Of a DNA stretch of 64,000 nucleotides, positions 23,801 through 38,800 are shown one piece after another. Source of the stretch: Chondrosia reniformis (lineage: Eukaryota > Porifera > Demospongiae > Chondrillida > Chondrillidae); assembly GCA_947172415.1 (NCBI GenBank), contig OX359197.1, forward strand, positions 6,883,673 to 6,947,672, in the 5' to 3' direction. The notes under the pieces were generated by a model. That model ran no database searches. It was not told where the DNA came from and worked only from the letters and a program-made list of their open reading frames with translations. How positions within the stretch are numbered: the first letter of the stretch is position 1; the number at the start of each line of letters is the position of its first letter. The position numbers were made by a program, and so were the translations under genes.

Positions 23801-26800
23801 TTATTCTCATGTGAAGGAGACAACTTCTAGTGTTATCACACCCAGAGAATGTTTAGAACGACTGTAGAGAATGTTTGGGCTTAAAGGTTTTCTTGTAGTG
23901 ATTGTACCTGCCACCTGTTCCAATAACATACAATTACTGTTATTACATTTAATTTTAAAATTGACACATTGTTTGGTGGTTGTTACGGTAACAGCTTACA
24001 ACTTGGCTTGTGTGACTGAGTGGAGAATGTGGTACTCATATGGGATTGGTATGGACACATTTTTTGAGTGCCCTGCTGCATGATCCAACACAGTATAGGG
24101 GGAATCTCTGGGAGGCTATATCTATTAAAGTAATATACGTAGCTACGTACGTATATATTACATTGTTTGAAAATTGGTGGATATTTTACATATTTCATTT
24201 CATTGAAAATTCATCATTTAATGAGTTTGTATATCTGAAAAGCTGGTATACAAAATAAAATATGCAATTGACTGACTGTGACATTGGAGAAATTCCATGT
24301 ACAATGCTAGGACAATTATAAAATAATGTATCAACTAATTTACAAATGTAACTTTAAAATTGTGGGAAATTGGACACCCTGTGTAGTTATGTATTCTGAT
24401 GGTGATTGTTATTCCTGTACTATTCTACTCGGAATACCAAGGCAGAGGATGGAGAGACAAAGAGCTATGTTCTGGAACTAGCAGATTCTCAAAAAAACAA
24501 ACAAAATTTACTTCAAGGTGGATTTCTCAACTCCAATGAAATACAATACCCAGACAGTTGTCCTTCCTTAGTAATGATTTAGAAAGAGCTAATAAGATGG
24601 CATTCCTACTATTACATTTGCATCTGACTGAATCCCACTGCTGTATTATATATTTCAAAATTCTGAATTGTTGAAATATTTCAAAGTTGTCTTAATAGAG
24701 TTCTTCCTATTCACTGTACTGTATATCAATTTTGAGGACAAAAAGTTTGAATAATGATCAAATGAGCTATATAATGGAGAGGTACATGAAGCCCTTTGTT
24801 GCACGATGTCAGCATACATGTAATATGATTGCTAAGCCAGCATGATTATGTAGTTAATTGCAACAAGATGACCTCATGGTAGTTTAAGATATTGCTAAGT
24901 AACACAACCACAAGGTATCACCAGTTGTACTGAACAGAGACTCCATTTAGGATATATTAAGTATACATTTACAAATATATTTCTTCTCTAATTTAACAAG
25001 ACAAGTACTTTATCACTAATAGCTTCTACTTTGTGTGACATATTCATGTCTCTATATAACTAGTAAATACAGGGCTTCAAGCAAAACACAGTCAGTCATG
25101 AGTAACAGAGGTAATTTATATTGTATCCCAAAACTTAGCTGGCAAATTCCTAAATTAGAATACAGTAATTGAAACTATCATACAGTTTGTATAGTTGTCA
25201 TACATAGGGGGCTAGCCATTCCACCTGTTTATTCAAAAGTGTTATGTTATCACCCGATTAATATACAACTTTTCAGTGTCAGGTGTTCCAGATAAGGACT
25301 TTGTACAAGTACAACTAAAGGATAGTCATTACAGATACAAAGTGGCATCTACCACAAAACACAAGCACAACATTTACATGAAATCAATCAAATGCACATA
25401 AAATGTTTGTAATAAAGGTATACAGTATATACAGTATACACACAAACAAATATGTAGACGTACAAAAACAACAGATACATACATAGTGCACCGGGAGGAC
25501 ACCTGGAAGTCAAATCCTGTGCAGACTAGTTTTAATGCATAGGAAGCGTCATTAGGAACAATTACACTATCACAAGTCGGCATAAGGGCTTTGCTGCAAG
25601 TATTAATGTAGTGATGTCTTGAGTGTTATGCTCTAAAATGCCTTGAGTGTTATGCTCTAAGATGCCTCGAGTGTTATGTTCTAATATGCCTCGAGTGTTA
25701 TGCTCTAAGATGCCTCGAGTGTTATGCTCTAAGATGCCTCGAGTGTTAGTCTCTAATGGTGTTGACTCCACTCCAAAAACAGCATACTCTCTATAATCTG
25801 CTCCTCTTGCAGGAAGGCCAGGTGACGACACATCATCAAACATTGTAAATTATAGAGGCAACCATCTGACCCTTGTGAACCTCACTGATAAACTGTATGT
25901 TTTATCTACAAGTGTATGTATTCAGATTACAGGGGTGGTTTCGTGTTACAATATGCTACCGGCATTATATCTAAAATGTTCACTTTATAGGTAGATTTTA
26001 AGTGTTTCTGTCATAAGACTGAAAGAATGTACTGAATAATCAGAGAATTTTTAGTTTGTTGAGAGACTGTTAAGTTCTAATTTTGACATGCTGAAAGTAA
26101 TTCTATCATTGTTGAAAATGATAACATGACCACAAAAATATTCCCTACAACTGCAGACTGTCAGAGTTCAAGTAATGAATATACTTAGTGCCTTAAAACT
26201 GGTAATTAATCTGCCAACTCGGCTCACTTATATATCCTATATATAACATTAGGCTGTGAATTTTAAAGTGACTTAATTGGGTCACTTGTCATAGTGCTTT
26301 TCTCAAAGTCCTAGTTAATTCAAAACATATCCTTTATCAATGAATGTCTACTAAAGTACTTTCTAGTATTTACAGATATCTGTGTTCCATCAGTTTTATG
26401 GAGTATTGCATCAGTTTTATGGAATATTGCATAATATTTGTATATCCTAAAGGTCAACTATATCCATCAAATGGCTAATAGTTCAATACTACCATATGCA
26501 AGTATAGATGTATTAAAAATAATAATATACTGTGTGTGCAGCTGCAAAAACAATTGGTAAAGCTACAATTTGATTACAAGTTATTCCTTGCAACATGCTG
26601 TAAATGTTCTTCAACATGAACACCTGCTCTAGTAACAGGATGCCATATTCCTAGCTGCTTGACTTTTCAAACACATATATAAGGTGTATTAACAACATTT
26701 AATGTCCCCAAAACATTTGAGTTCATTTCTCAAGAGAATAAACTGCGCATGACATCAAAGTTCAGCCACACACATGTAAATCTTATAATGAGCTAACCAA

Positions 26801-29800
26801 CCTCAAGAACATAAAATTATGTTTTTCTGTAAAGAGGTGCACACTCATTAGCCAACTCAGCTGCATGCATACATGTACTCCGTGTATTCTGTGGTCAACG
26901 CTACATTCAAAGGTGTACTCAGGAAATATTATAAAATTGAAATTCTCCTTTGTATTTATGGCTATATGTGATTCTTAATTACAACCCAGATATCACTTGC
27001 ATTATGAAATGCATATACAACACTAAATTACTTGAACAAGATTTAAAATTCACATACGTATAAATGCTATTGTTATGTGTACATATAGTAAAGTATACCT
27101 TATGATCAATGTAAAGTAATAGAGTTATAGAGAGAGGAGTAGAGTCCGTAAGAAACTGCATCCTCATCCAAAGCTCTATAGTATTTCCCTAATTGAAAAG
27201 TCTAGGAAAGGTCTATTTAAGTGTTTCCTAAGCTTCGTATGCACGTCAACCATATCTATAGGAAAATGGTGTTTTATATTATTTCTGCTATGTAAATAGG
27301 AATACGGTAGACAAACATGGTCCTCAGAAGACAGTTTTATAGAAAGTACAAATTCCATGCAATGTGACTGGATGTACTAATCATACTTGTCTTAAAGGAC
27401 CGTATCTACGTACAGTGATTATTAAGTGGTGCATTAGGTAGCTAGCAAAAACTTAATCAGAGGGCAAATGTCACATCATTTGTTAATAATTAAAAGAAGA
27501 TAGCTGAAATAAAATATATACATATTCGGCATCAAAGCATTATGATAAATTACATCAAGGTGCAATTTAACTAGGCTGTAAGGTCATTTCAACTCTTACT
27601 TGTATTCATCCGCCCCCAGGCATTGTGTCATGGCTTTAAGTCTTTGAAAAAATTTAAGGTCAAATTATGTTATTGCTTTCTCCTGGAAAACTGAGGTGTT
27701 GGTGGGTGAGACCGTCTTTCAAGGTTAATTCAAAGCAAAACTTCACAGAATCTTGACTTTGAACCTATGACCCTTGGGTCAGGACGTCAGGACTATTCTG
27801 CAGGTTGCAGTATATTGAAAGATTATGCATAATTCAATTCAGGTAAACCGTTAAAAGACAACAATGATCTCTTTCATTGATTCAAATAAAGAAAAGAAAG
27901 GATCTTTCACTTACAGAGGTTCAACAGATCAGATCAGATCATGTGGTCGCCACAACATGTGTCTATCCATGAAGCACAAGTGCTACACTACACCTGTGCC
28001 TCAGAATGCTACTTCAATTGATTTCTTATGGGATGCACCCTCTCTCAGCCAAGTTGACTTTGTCTGGAATCCAATTATCAGACTTCAAAAGACATTACAT
28101 AACAGTACCCAAAATAAAGATGTGCCCCCTACCACAAAGTGCATTACAAGGGGTTACATAACAACTATCTGAAATCCAATGGTAATAAATGGGCTAAATG
28201 ATTAAATAAAGAGAAAGCTACCGTTGCCATGCTGTTTTCCCACGCAATCCTAATCCAATGACAATATGATAAAACTGCCTTAGAACCTTCTCCCTGTGTT
28301 CACTAAATTTAAAATTGTTATCATCATAGTTTTTTATATTCTACTCCATCCCATAGTTTTAATGATAGGATATATGTACATGGGTGGCTGATTTAGTTTG
28401 GCCATGCTGCCCTGAATCACATGATCAGCATGAGAATGCCCAAAATTGAGTTAAAGTGTGACCAACTGGTCTGCCAAGCCACAATTCTCCCATCTCACTA
28501 GGAGGTGATTGACCTTAGATACATCTAAAGGATACAGTTTTTACTAGATCATTTCACACTGTTTATATGCATGTATGTGTTGTTACATCAGTTCCAGTTG
28601 CTGCATGATGTAAGGAATGTCAGGTATATGTACTCTGAAACATGTGTACGTATTTCATGCTATAGCCTACGTATGCACGGCACGCCTTCTCAGAATAAAT
28701 TAACAGAATAGCTTTTAAATTATCAATTTTACTTCTAAATATGTATGTGACATGTATACTTGGAGATTATACTTGCTACACAAGTTAGTACTATAACTCC
28801 TGCACCTTCCCAGTGTTTCTGTGAGATGGAGAGGCTGTTCTATTAGAAGGTGAAGATATAGCTCTTCTTGTATGTGTTTAAGAAGTTGCCATTACACCCA
28901 CAAAGCTGTGATTGTTGTTGTTTGAAGTATTTGAGTGGTAGAGAGGAGGTAGACAGTTGTCTTGCCGGACCAATTCCTTTAACCACAGGGTCTCCCTCCT
29001 CCCTGACCAAGCCACCAAAACCAATCTTTTTGTTGTTTTAAGTAATTTCTTTCTAAACCAGCCTTCTTGTAGGATGTGGAGAACCTTCACAAGAAATACT
29101 TTCCTAGCATGCACAAGCTATATCTCACTTCTCATTGTTAGTATGTAGGACTTGTAGAGAAAATGATTTAAAGTGTTTTCAATTTCAAAAATAAATCATT
29201 CATCAGGTGTCTCATCTCTTGTGATCCAGTACTTAAAATGGTCACAATTTTATAAACTTTGTTTCCATTTTGATATCATATGTCTCACATACTACACATA
29301 TATGTACCTGAAATCATGGGATCTATAGACTAGATATAATTGCACTTTTTGGGGTTTGTGGTTAGTTGTACTGGCATGTGTACATGTAACATAGGGCAAT
29401 CATTCCTGACATTGCAATGAGTAGCCACCTCAAGTGTTAACTGTCACCCCACTGAGGCATAATGATTGGCCAGTCAACTGGACCAATAGACCAATCATCA
29501 CTCCTTGAATTACAATAGCTCTTTTCAAGCCTGTTAATACATGTAACAGTCTCACACTTGACCCCTAACAACCAACTTGGCTCACTTTTGCCAGCTACAG
29601 AGGCTGAAGGAGGCAGTTAAGAAGCTGAGACATGCCACCATCCTAAGGATTCTCTGATTTAGAGGCTTGAAATTTCACTGAAATGCTCAACTGGGTACCA
29701 GCCCATGAGGTGACCTGTGAACCCTGTGTACTGTCTGACAATTGATAAATTGCTAAACTATACTCCATTTATATCACTGAGGACAAATCTTTAAAGGAAT

Positions 29801-32800
29801 GACATGTGCGTATTTAGCAGTGTCCTGACCATTGAATTAATTATGCCAAAGGATTTCAGTTGACATATAAACTTGTTTGTTAGTAGGAGCTAATATGTAT
29901 CATTTGTATGTGGGTGGTTAGTCCCTACTAGTGAAGTAGTGATGATGTAAAGGGAAGTTGTGTTTTGATTTCATGGTACTTGCTGAATCTGTGATGAGTC
30001 CTTTGTAGTTCAATTACCCAGTAGATGGAACACCATTAGGATAACTCAAACACAAAAGGGAAAAAGTACATTGCTTCTTTTGTTGATTTTCCATCCGAAG
30101 AGGTAGCTAGTACTGAAAAGTGCTCTTAGAGTGACCTCCCCATTGAGAGATTGGCTTCCCCTCATCCTGGTACTGATTGATGGACTAGTGTTGCGCTCAT
30201 CAGAGAAGGGAGGTGCTGATAGTCAGTATGTGAAACTGAAGTGCTATAACCTCTGCTCAATGGAAGAAGGTTGTACTTTACTTACTTGTTGTAACATTCT
30301 TGAAACCATTTCACTTTTTATAATAAATGGAATTCAATAAGAAATCTTTAAGAATGCCTTTAATAGTTAATGAAGACAATCAAGAATTTTTAAAATTCCT
30401 CAAGTAATATCCTAGCTAAGTGCAATTATGATAAGACTTCCTTTACGTACATTATGTTTTGTGGTTTAGTCCTTGAGGTATGTACCTCTATTACAATAGC
30501 CAATGCATGTCACTAAAGAGACACCCACCCAGAAAGCTGTTCAAAATACCAGACCAGCTGGTTAAGGCGATCACTGACCCATGCCAAGGGTCAATTAGAA
30601 GGGAAGTGTATCAGTCAAAGAGGAATATAAAGTTCATGTTTACAAAGTGACTTTTTACTGATAAGTTACATTCAGGCTTGAGGCTACTGGTAACCTGAAC
30701 ATTACCCATAGTCATGTCGAACAGACCACAGTCATGTAACAGGGGCAACCAACTACTGATAAGCCTTCCAGTGGTATTGTGTACCAATCAACCATACAGG
30801 TTGATACAGCATTCATTAATACTGATAACAGGTGCTATTAAACCCCAACAATTATTTATAGTGGCAACATCAAAGAAAATTCTCAGTGATGTCAATGTAC
30901 TGCCCTATATCTAATATCTAATAAAGTTAATCCTACTTGTATAGTAGAAAATACATGTACCTACGTGTATATATATATGGTTCATTCCTTGAGTTAATAG
31001 AGAGTTATATCACAATATATCAGCCCATGATTTGACGTTGTGGTACAACAAGCAAGGTGTAGTTCCTATATTGTACATTGAGGTCATGGTGTCTACTGGA
31101 CAACAGGTATACCAATTCAGACACTCCACTGCCTAATTCTGTAGCCACTGTACAAATGTAGTTTTACCTTCCTTTAATGTATCAACATGATGTCTTTCAT
31201 GTCAAGTTAATTATACATGACCTTGCCTTTGACTGGAACATGTTGACATGACAAAGCCATTCAAGTGCACTGTCTGATTGCCAATGCATACATCAAAGCA
31301 ATTGAGGACTAAAGACACTGTAATAGATAGCTTATGTATGTATGGACATAAATAGACAAACTAGACATTCTCCACAATCTGAGGATATGGGTTGTCTGAG
31401 ACAGGTCTCTTTGATGTAATTATGTGATGAAAGAACTGGATCCTTCTATGACTTATTGGCATAACAGGTATAAAGATATTAAGGTTAATTGAAATATGTC
31501 CGTCTCTAGCTACACACATTCATATGCTCTCCAGTAGTAACATGAAAAATGGTATACTAATAGCCAAGATTCAGTAGAACAATGAAAAAAGTTAAAAAAT
31601 AAGACATAATACCTCTCAAATGCATTCTATTCCATAATGTACCAATGTAGAGAGATTAACCAGTAGCATGAACTACATCACACAAAAATGTGGAGTCTTT
31701 CTTATCATTAAATAAGTCTGATATCACAGAGAATTTAAAGTGATTTCAAGACCTTTACCCCTTTGTACCCATCACTGCTATTGCATATCAGCATTACCAG
31801 TGTTAATTTGTAGCTATACAATAACACCATATGTGGCAAGATTGGCAATAAACACCAATACCACTGTAAACAGGATACTACACATACTACTTCAAAAATA
31901 TCTGCTCACATATAAGGCTCTCATTAAGCAATACTGGATGTATATACACACATATATATACATGTACATATATACTGTATATATATAGTTATATAGTTAT
32001 TATATATAATGCATGCATTGTTCACCAAATAAAATATTTTGCAACTATAACTTCAATGTATTCAGTAAATCTTAGTTTCACTCAGAAATCACTTCCTTTG
32101 TATTTAAATGCCAATTCTATATTACATGCCGTCACGTGAGTACCCTTCTGTACCAACCAATGGGTGATGCATAGTTCTTAGGGGCAAATACTATAATAGT
32201 ATGTAGTCAAAGGTGTGAGCATATTTAGCTGTATGAAATAGTCTGCCCATGAATGAGCTCATACAACCCAGCTTCCTAATATTTAGAGTATCAATAACAA
32301 TGACCTGTAGATGCATGCATGCATTAAAATAATATAAATATTTGTCTTATTTCTGCTTGAATATTAACAACACGATACAATTATTTTGTTTACCAGTAAA
32401 TGATTAGACTTTCTAGGAATTGAAAAATACATGTGTCTCATTCACGCAAACTTGTCTTGATTTTAAAACATAAAAGAAATGTATATTGTTAATTACCTTG
32501 ATATTAGTACTGCTCTCCCAGTTACCGAGTTGCTACAATTGATATAGCTTTAAGCAAGAGCGTTATATCGATGCGACAAAGCTTAAATAACGCCAATAAA
32601 ATTTTAGAATTGACTTACCAAAAATACAATATCTATAGTATCTCACTAATAAATTAAGTGCCTTATATTGAGTGTTGCCACCAAGTAGGGTTGTGATGTT
32701 GAAACATTCGAGAAGTGCACTGCCAGTTTCCACGTTCGTAGAGCTGTATCGACTGCTACTATCTAAATATAGCTTATGACGACGAATTGAAGGATGAAAA

Positions 32801-35800
32801 AGGTCAAACGAACGTTGACTGATGTCTCATTGAAACGGTAAATCACAACGCAAGTTGCAGTACGTATTTCGCTAACAAAAGCTTAAATGAAACGCAAAAT
32901 AGAGTTAAGGACTTACCTGAGACTTCGAGTAAATCCACGTATTGAAGCGAGGGTCCAAATTGACATTTGCATCGAACCGGTAAGTGAGAGATGTCCAGTG
33001 AGGACAAATCCTGAATCCACTGCAACGGAATAACCTGTACATTAAAGCATCTAACCAGACCGAAACCGTCTTCCTTCGAAATATTGGACTCCATCAATAT
33101 CACTTTATGCTATACTGGCTTCCTTTCTGGCACGGAATGCTTGCATGCATTTTATATGCTTTTTTATACTATAGTTGGGTGTGGTTTTGCTTATAAATTG
33201 GGTATGGCTTTACATGCGTTTTATGTAGCGGTCGATACTGGCATGCAGAACGGTTTCCACTTAACACCTACTTATAGCAGATTCCCAGAATGTCGAGGGA
33301 TTTCATAATTCCCGCTGGTACACGCGCGTCTGTTACAGCTATCACTATTACACGAAGATAATGATAAAGAACGATTCACGGTCTAGTCCGGAATTTCGAT
33401 TAAAAGAAAACGTTATTAGTGAATCAACCTTTAAAGAATGATAATATTATCGACGAACACTTGTAAAAGTATTTCTATATCAATTAACCGTAAGACGCAA
33501 TACTATATCTTAAGGACTCGCCGCAATCACAAATTCTACACGTTTCTATACGTTTATGTATATTACACCTGTTAACAATTCCCTTCACCACAAAACGTGT
33601 TACAGCTGCAGTTTAGAACTTTGGTGACGCCGTAACTTTAAACTCGCACTCCATGGACCATTGGTGTTTCCACTTAAGAACGCCCAGTACAAGCAGCATG
33701 CCTGGTGTTTCAAATTATTACAGAACGATAATAAGTAATGAATGTAGTGTTGTGGCTAGTATCAGTACAATAGATTGTACTCTATGACGGAAAACATTTC
33801 CTAGTTTCCGAGTGTTCACGTCTCATTTAATAATCTTCACTAAGTAGTAGAGTGGGAACTAAGGTCACGGCTTAATGTTACACCATCTTACTACACAATG
33901 ATCAAAGTTTTGTTAAATTTTAAGGACTCTCTTCATATGTGTATCATATTACAGGGTCACTTCTCTATAGCGAGACATGGTAATCATTACCTGTCTGCCT
34001 GTCTGCATGATACATGAGTTTTATAAGTTATACTTCCTTCTGTCCTGCCTTTAATCTCAAGACCATTACTACATGAAAGAGGTTATCAGGCAATATTTAG
34101 GCTTCTGTTAATTGAGCTCACAGTGAATTCATCCTGGTATCTGGGCTCCCATATTTAGCTAGACTGTACCATACAAATGCACAATTCAGAACTAAATATT
34201 TTGAATAGATTTACAACAGTCTGTATTATGACTAAGCATGAGATGTAGAACATGTGACATGTATTAGTGAATAGCCTTTTAATTCATGCCTATCCTAAAC
34301 TTGTTACAAGTAATATCAATTGAATATTGCCCTGGTAAGGAGATGATGAATTGAACAGATGGGATGGAATAAATTTGAATAGAATGCCTCTTTCTACAGC
34401 TCAGCTATAGTTTTGTTTGAGTACATAAACCCATCCATATCTGCTTAACCTTAAAACATGGTTTGTGTTACTGTGTAACACATTGTGTATATCTCTTTAA
34501 TCTCTTCAAATTTATGTTCCTATGTATAATTTGTGTTGAGACACTTCTTATTAAAAGTGCCTTCTATTTAAAGCTGAAGTATTGATTATCCAGAAAATGC
34601 ATGTTATTTAGAAGTATTTATGTAAGTATGATGTTTCATTTTGACATCAGCTTGGTCTCAGTTAAGTATTAACTACTGTAGGTCCTTTTGACGAATAGAA
34701 TGTTCTGCAATATGCTAAATGTTAATAGAGGTTGAATAGGGCCACACAGAACTGGTATACGAGAAGGTAGCAACATTCACTTTCGGTAATGCTTGTATGT
34801 ACGTACCACAATTCCTTGAATGTGCAGTAATGTGTTTAAGTTTTGAAAGTGGAATAGTTAAGGCCAATGACATTCACTGAAACCACTTTAAATTTGAATA
34901 GAACAGTTTACCCAGATGAATGCACTAGCTTGTATTGAACCTCTGTAGTGTTATTCAATTCTCCAAGACCTTACTATATGCGGTAATGCAGCTCATTACA
35001 TTAGAGATGAATACACCACGAAACATGACTTGTACACACATGACTTACTTTGCAATCTTCCATAAACAACTTAATATGCCTTTATGAGTCAGGTTGCATG
35101 ATTGGGAAGTCTTTAGAACATATCAACATAGAGCTGTATTGATTGATTCCAATTAGACAGTGAAGAGTACAAAAGCTCAATAACAATTTACAAATATCAA
35201 CTCTGTTGGCAATTTACACACAAAATATTTGGAGTGTCACAATCAGTAAGAGCTATAACCTCTGTTTGTAATACCATCCTAATTTCCATTGATATTGCCA
35301 ATATCCTATATCAACAGAAACACACTTTCTGTAGTGTGCATTTTAGACTGAAGTGTATATTTCTGCAAGTATAAGACCCTTGATGTTGAATTGGTCTAAG
35401 AATCAGGAAATTCTGAAAGAGAACATCTGTATACATAATTGCCTTGTTTGTCTTAAAAGGCTCTTTTATCCACACATTGTCACATGGCTGTGCCTTAAGA
35501 CAAAGACATTGGCCTTAGGTACCTGCTTTTGTTCTCGCAACTCCAATTGTTTAGCCAAACTATTGGTTATATAAGGCCATTGTATATTCAAAAGTCTACA
35601 AGACCAAAGATATCCCATAACACCAGAAGAGACTAGATTATGAGTAAAGAGGGATGAAAGACTAGCCAATCAGTGAATGTCTGGTATGTAGACAGAGTCA
35701 CAGGGGTACATATACACAAATGAATAATGTTAAGATTTTTAGGTGATGAAATATTTAGTTGTGGGTTGATTGGGTTATCAAAATACACAAAAAGTACATA

Positions 35801-38800
35801 AACAATATTTGAAGACATTATTCATCAAAACATGTTACTGTAGATTGAAACACCAAGTCAAAATGTGGTGTCTTACTTTTGAACCTATTTGTTGCCCTAT
35901 GTCAACATACAAACTGTGGGAAGTACTGTATAAGCTATGACTTGGGGCATTTCAATCTTGTGGTGCTATACATGTTCTGCAGTTTACCCACAACAACTGC
36001 ACCCATGCACTCATGCACCTAATTGATTTACTTTGAATTAATATTCGCAGCTGAAGCCACTAAAGTGTAAAGCTACTTTGTAAAGCAGTTCTATTTACTC
36101 TACATATATGCTTCCTACTACATAAAGGAAGTTGCATCATTCAAATATTATTCATTGTCCCCTGTCATGTGCTCCCAGACCTGTGGCTCTCCTCTCTTGA
36201 GTAACTGTGTACACCTACAAGTAACCCAAGAACCTGATAAATGGCCAATCAGGGGGATTTTAAATCCAGGAACACTACAGATATCAAGTTTAGATGTCAT
36301 TTGATTAGAGTGCAGAGGAGAGTGAAATCCACATAATGCACTAATTATGTCAGCTAAATTCTAATTAAGGGAAGCCCTCAGTTGGTGGTTAAAACTAGTT
36401 TATAGTATGTTATATTGATATAATACACAATGTACTATGTATGTATGTATGTATGTATGTATGAAAAATCTAATACACCATTTTCCTACATGCTATGCCC
36501 ATTCTTTAAAACAGCCTATTGGGAAGTAAACCTGGAGAGAGCTTTGGATGAAGATACAGGTCCTGGAGACTTTTCTTTTCTTTCTTCTTCTTCTCCACTG
36601 GGCCATGTAATGTATACACGTGCCATTCAACACATGCAATGCCTATTAGTGAGGAAGGTGTACCAGAGGGCATGTGATGATCCCTTGTATGGGCCCCTTT
36701 ACCTCAACTTAGTATTGTGAAAAGCAGTCTGTAATGTTCCCTTTATTTTAATCAGCTCTCTGTAAGCAGCAGACATGTTGAATCATTCTCCACCTTAATC
36801 CTCAATATTACAGGTGTGCGGTCAGGATCACCATAACCTTGAGAAGAAGTGTAAACTACAGTTGTACACTTACCCAAAGCCCTCCAGGTCGGGTCTTGGC
36901 AGGTCAACATTTGCCTCAGACCCGAAGAAATGTGATGTTTATCAAATTTGGTCCAGTCACCATCGAGAAAAGTATCCATCCACCTTAAGTGTCACCTTAC
37001 AAGGAATTCAATTGGAAGAAGAATTAGGAAACTTTGACAACAAAGTCTTGAGATCAGTGCTTCCAAATCAACCGGTAAGGTTAAGTTACTGAAGTGACAT
37101 TTTCCATTATGGTTCACTGGTGCTATGAAGGATGCTTAAAGAATGTACGTATAGTTGTAATGTATGTACTTTCTGACCCAGTAGAGAAAAGAAGAAACAT
37201 CAATATGAAAACTGTATCCTTGTCCAGATCTCTGCATGCTATTCCTAAGCAATAAGTATGAGAAAAAACGCTTTAGTTTATTAGAATTCATTCTAGTGGG
37301 GGTGGGGCTGGGGAAAGTCCCTCCCACACACATAACAGCTACTCCCCCAAATTTAAATCCTTGATAGAATCTGACTAGTATGTGTCTTTATCCTTCTATG
37401 AATGTCAACTATATTCACAGGAAAATGGTAGTGTAGAGTATTGTTATGATACACTGCAGGACTTGCATCTTAAGGGGGGTTCCATGTATGTGAGAATAGT
37501 GTTTGGGCAGCAGTTGGAAATTAACTACTATATATACATGTGTAGCGTGTGGTGTTTCATGTCCTGATTGACTCTGTACATGTACGTACAGTTCTTACAA
37601 GATTGTTCAAATTGAAATGAATTAAAATTGTAAAGAAAACATTATTCACAAATTGAAGACCACAATTAAATAAAAGTGGAAAATGTAATAGAAAATCAGA
37701 AAAAAAACCTTCTCCCTTTACATACTCTATTTGCTGTTGAGTGCTAATGTGCCAATTAATCAATTATCATCTTTACATTCAGATTTAAGTTTGTAGAGTG
37801 TTAATTGAGTACATAAGGACAGTACTTGCTGAAACTTATAATGAAAATCGATGTTAAACTATTTTGAAGTGTATATACTATCAATTTTCAATGTAATCAC
37901 AAAATATACACAACAGAGAAGAATTATTCTTAAGTATTGAAAATTTGTAATACATTGTTACCATAGTAATTGATTGTGTATATACATTCAGCATGGTCAC
38001 ACTAATCTGCTGATTTCAAAACAAATTGTAATTTTAAACACTTGCTGAAGACCTTTGTAAACTTGAAGTATTGAAAAGTTGGCTGTACAATTTAGTGCTA
38101 CCAAAATTCAACCAGATCAACAAATGTAACAACATTACCATACACATGCGTATATACCACTTCACTAATATTCATATAGACATAACCATACCAGATTCTG
38201 TGGTACTGATTTGTGGAAAACAATTCACTATATTAGGATACTGTTGTTGATATGGGGAGTGCTAAATGACTGTTTACCATACACAGCTATAACCCCTACA
38301 ACAATGTATTCTAAAGATATTTCCCGGACATAATTCCTTCATGCACTTGACACTTCATTTTGATGCCTTTTTGAATTTGTTTCTCAATCCAAATCAATCC
38401 TTTTTATGAAACTAGCAGTTGTATCCTTTTACTGCTAATGAAGAACAACAGTTAAATAGCTCATTACAACAGGAGAGAATTAGATAATGTTTAGCATTTT
38501 AAGCTTGAAGGATCAGCTTTAGATCTTAAATTAAAGTCATCTTTTTATCTTTTAGCCTAATCAAAACAATTAACCAGATAGGATAAACATTTGTGTTTAA
38601 ATGTACAATTGAGCTAATAATAGTATTGTACATATGTGTTAACTCATACATAACAGAAACATGAGGGAAGCATTACTGTAGTAATTGTAGCTCAGTGGCA
38701 GAGCACTCATGGGCATAACCAGCTGTCCTGGGTTCAACTACCCAGCAATTACTTCTTTTATGTGTTTCCCTTCTTATGATGTTTGAGGATTATTATAATT

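Larger units (their letters stand above)
22224..32916 (-). other. BEN gene intron 1 (10.7 kb)
   Basis: This long AT-rich intron holds no gene I can support. It contains a 24-bp minisatellite (25613-25759), an old family B repeat in reverse (27120-27275), and AT/TA microsatellites near 31940-32010. Short ORFs such as 22713-22991, 27864-28172 and 28957-29148 show no family features. Confidence 0.6.

Noticed and set aside
27864..28172. 102-aa ORF in BEN gene intron 1
   Set aside because: No conserved motif or supporting splice signals.
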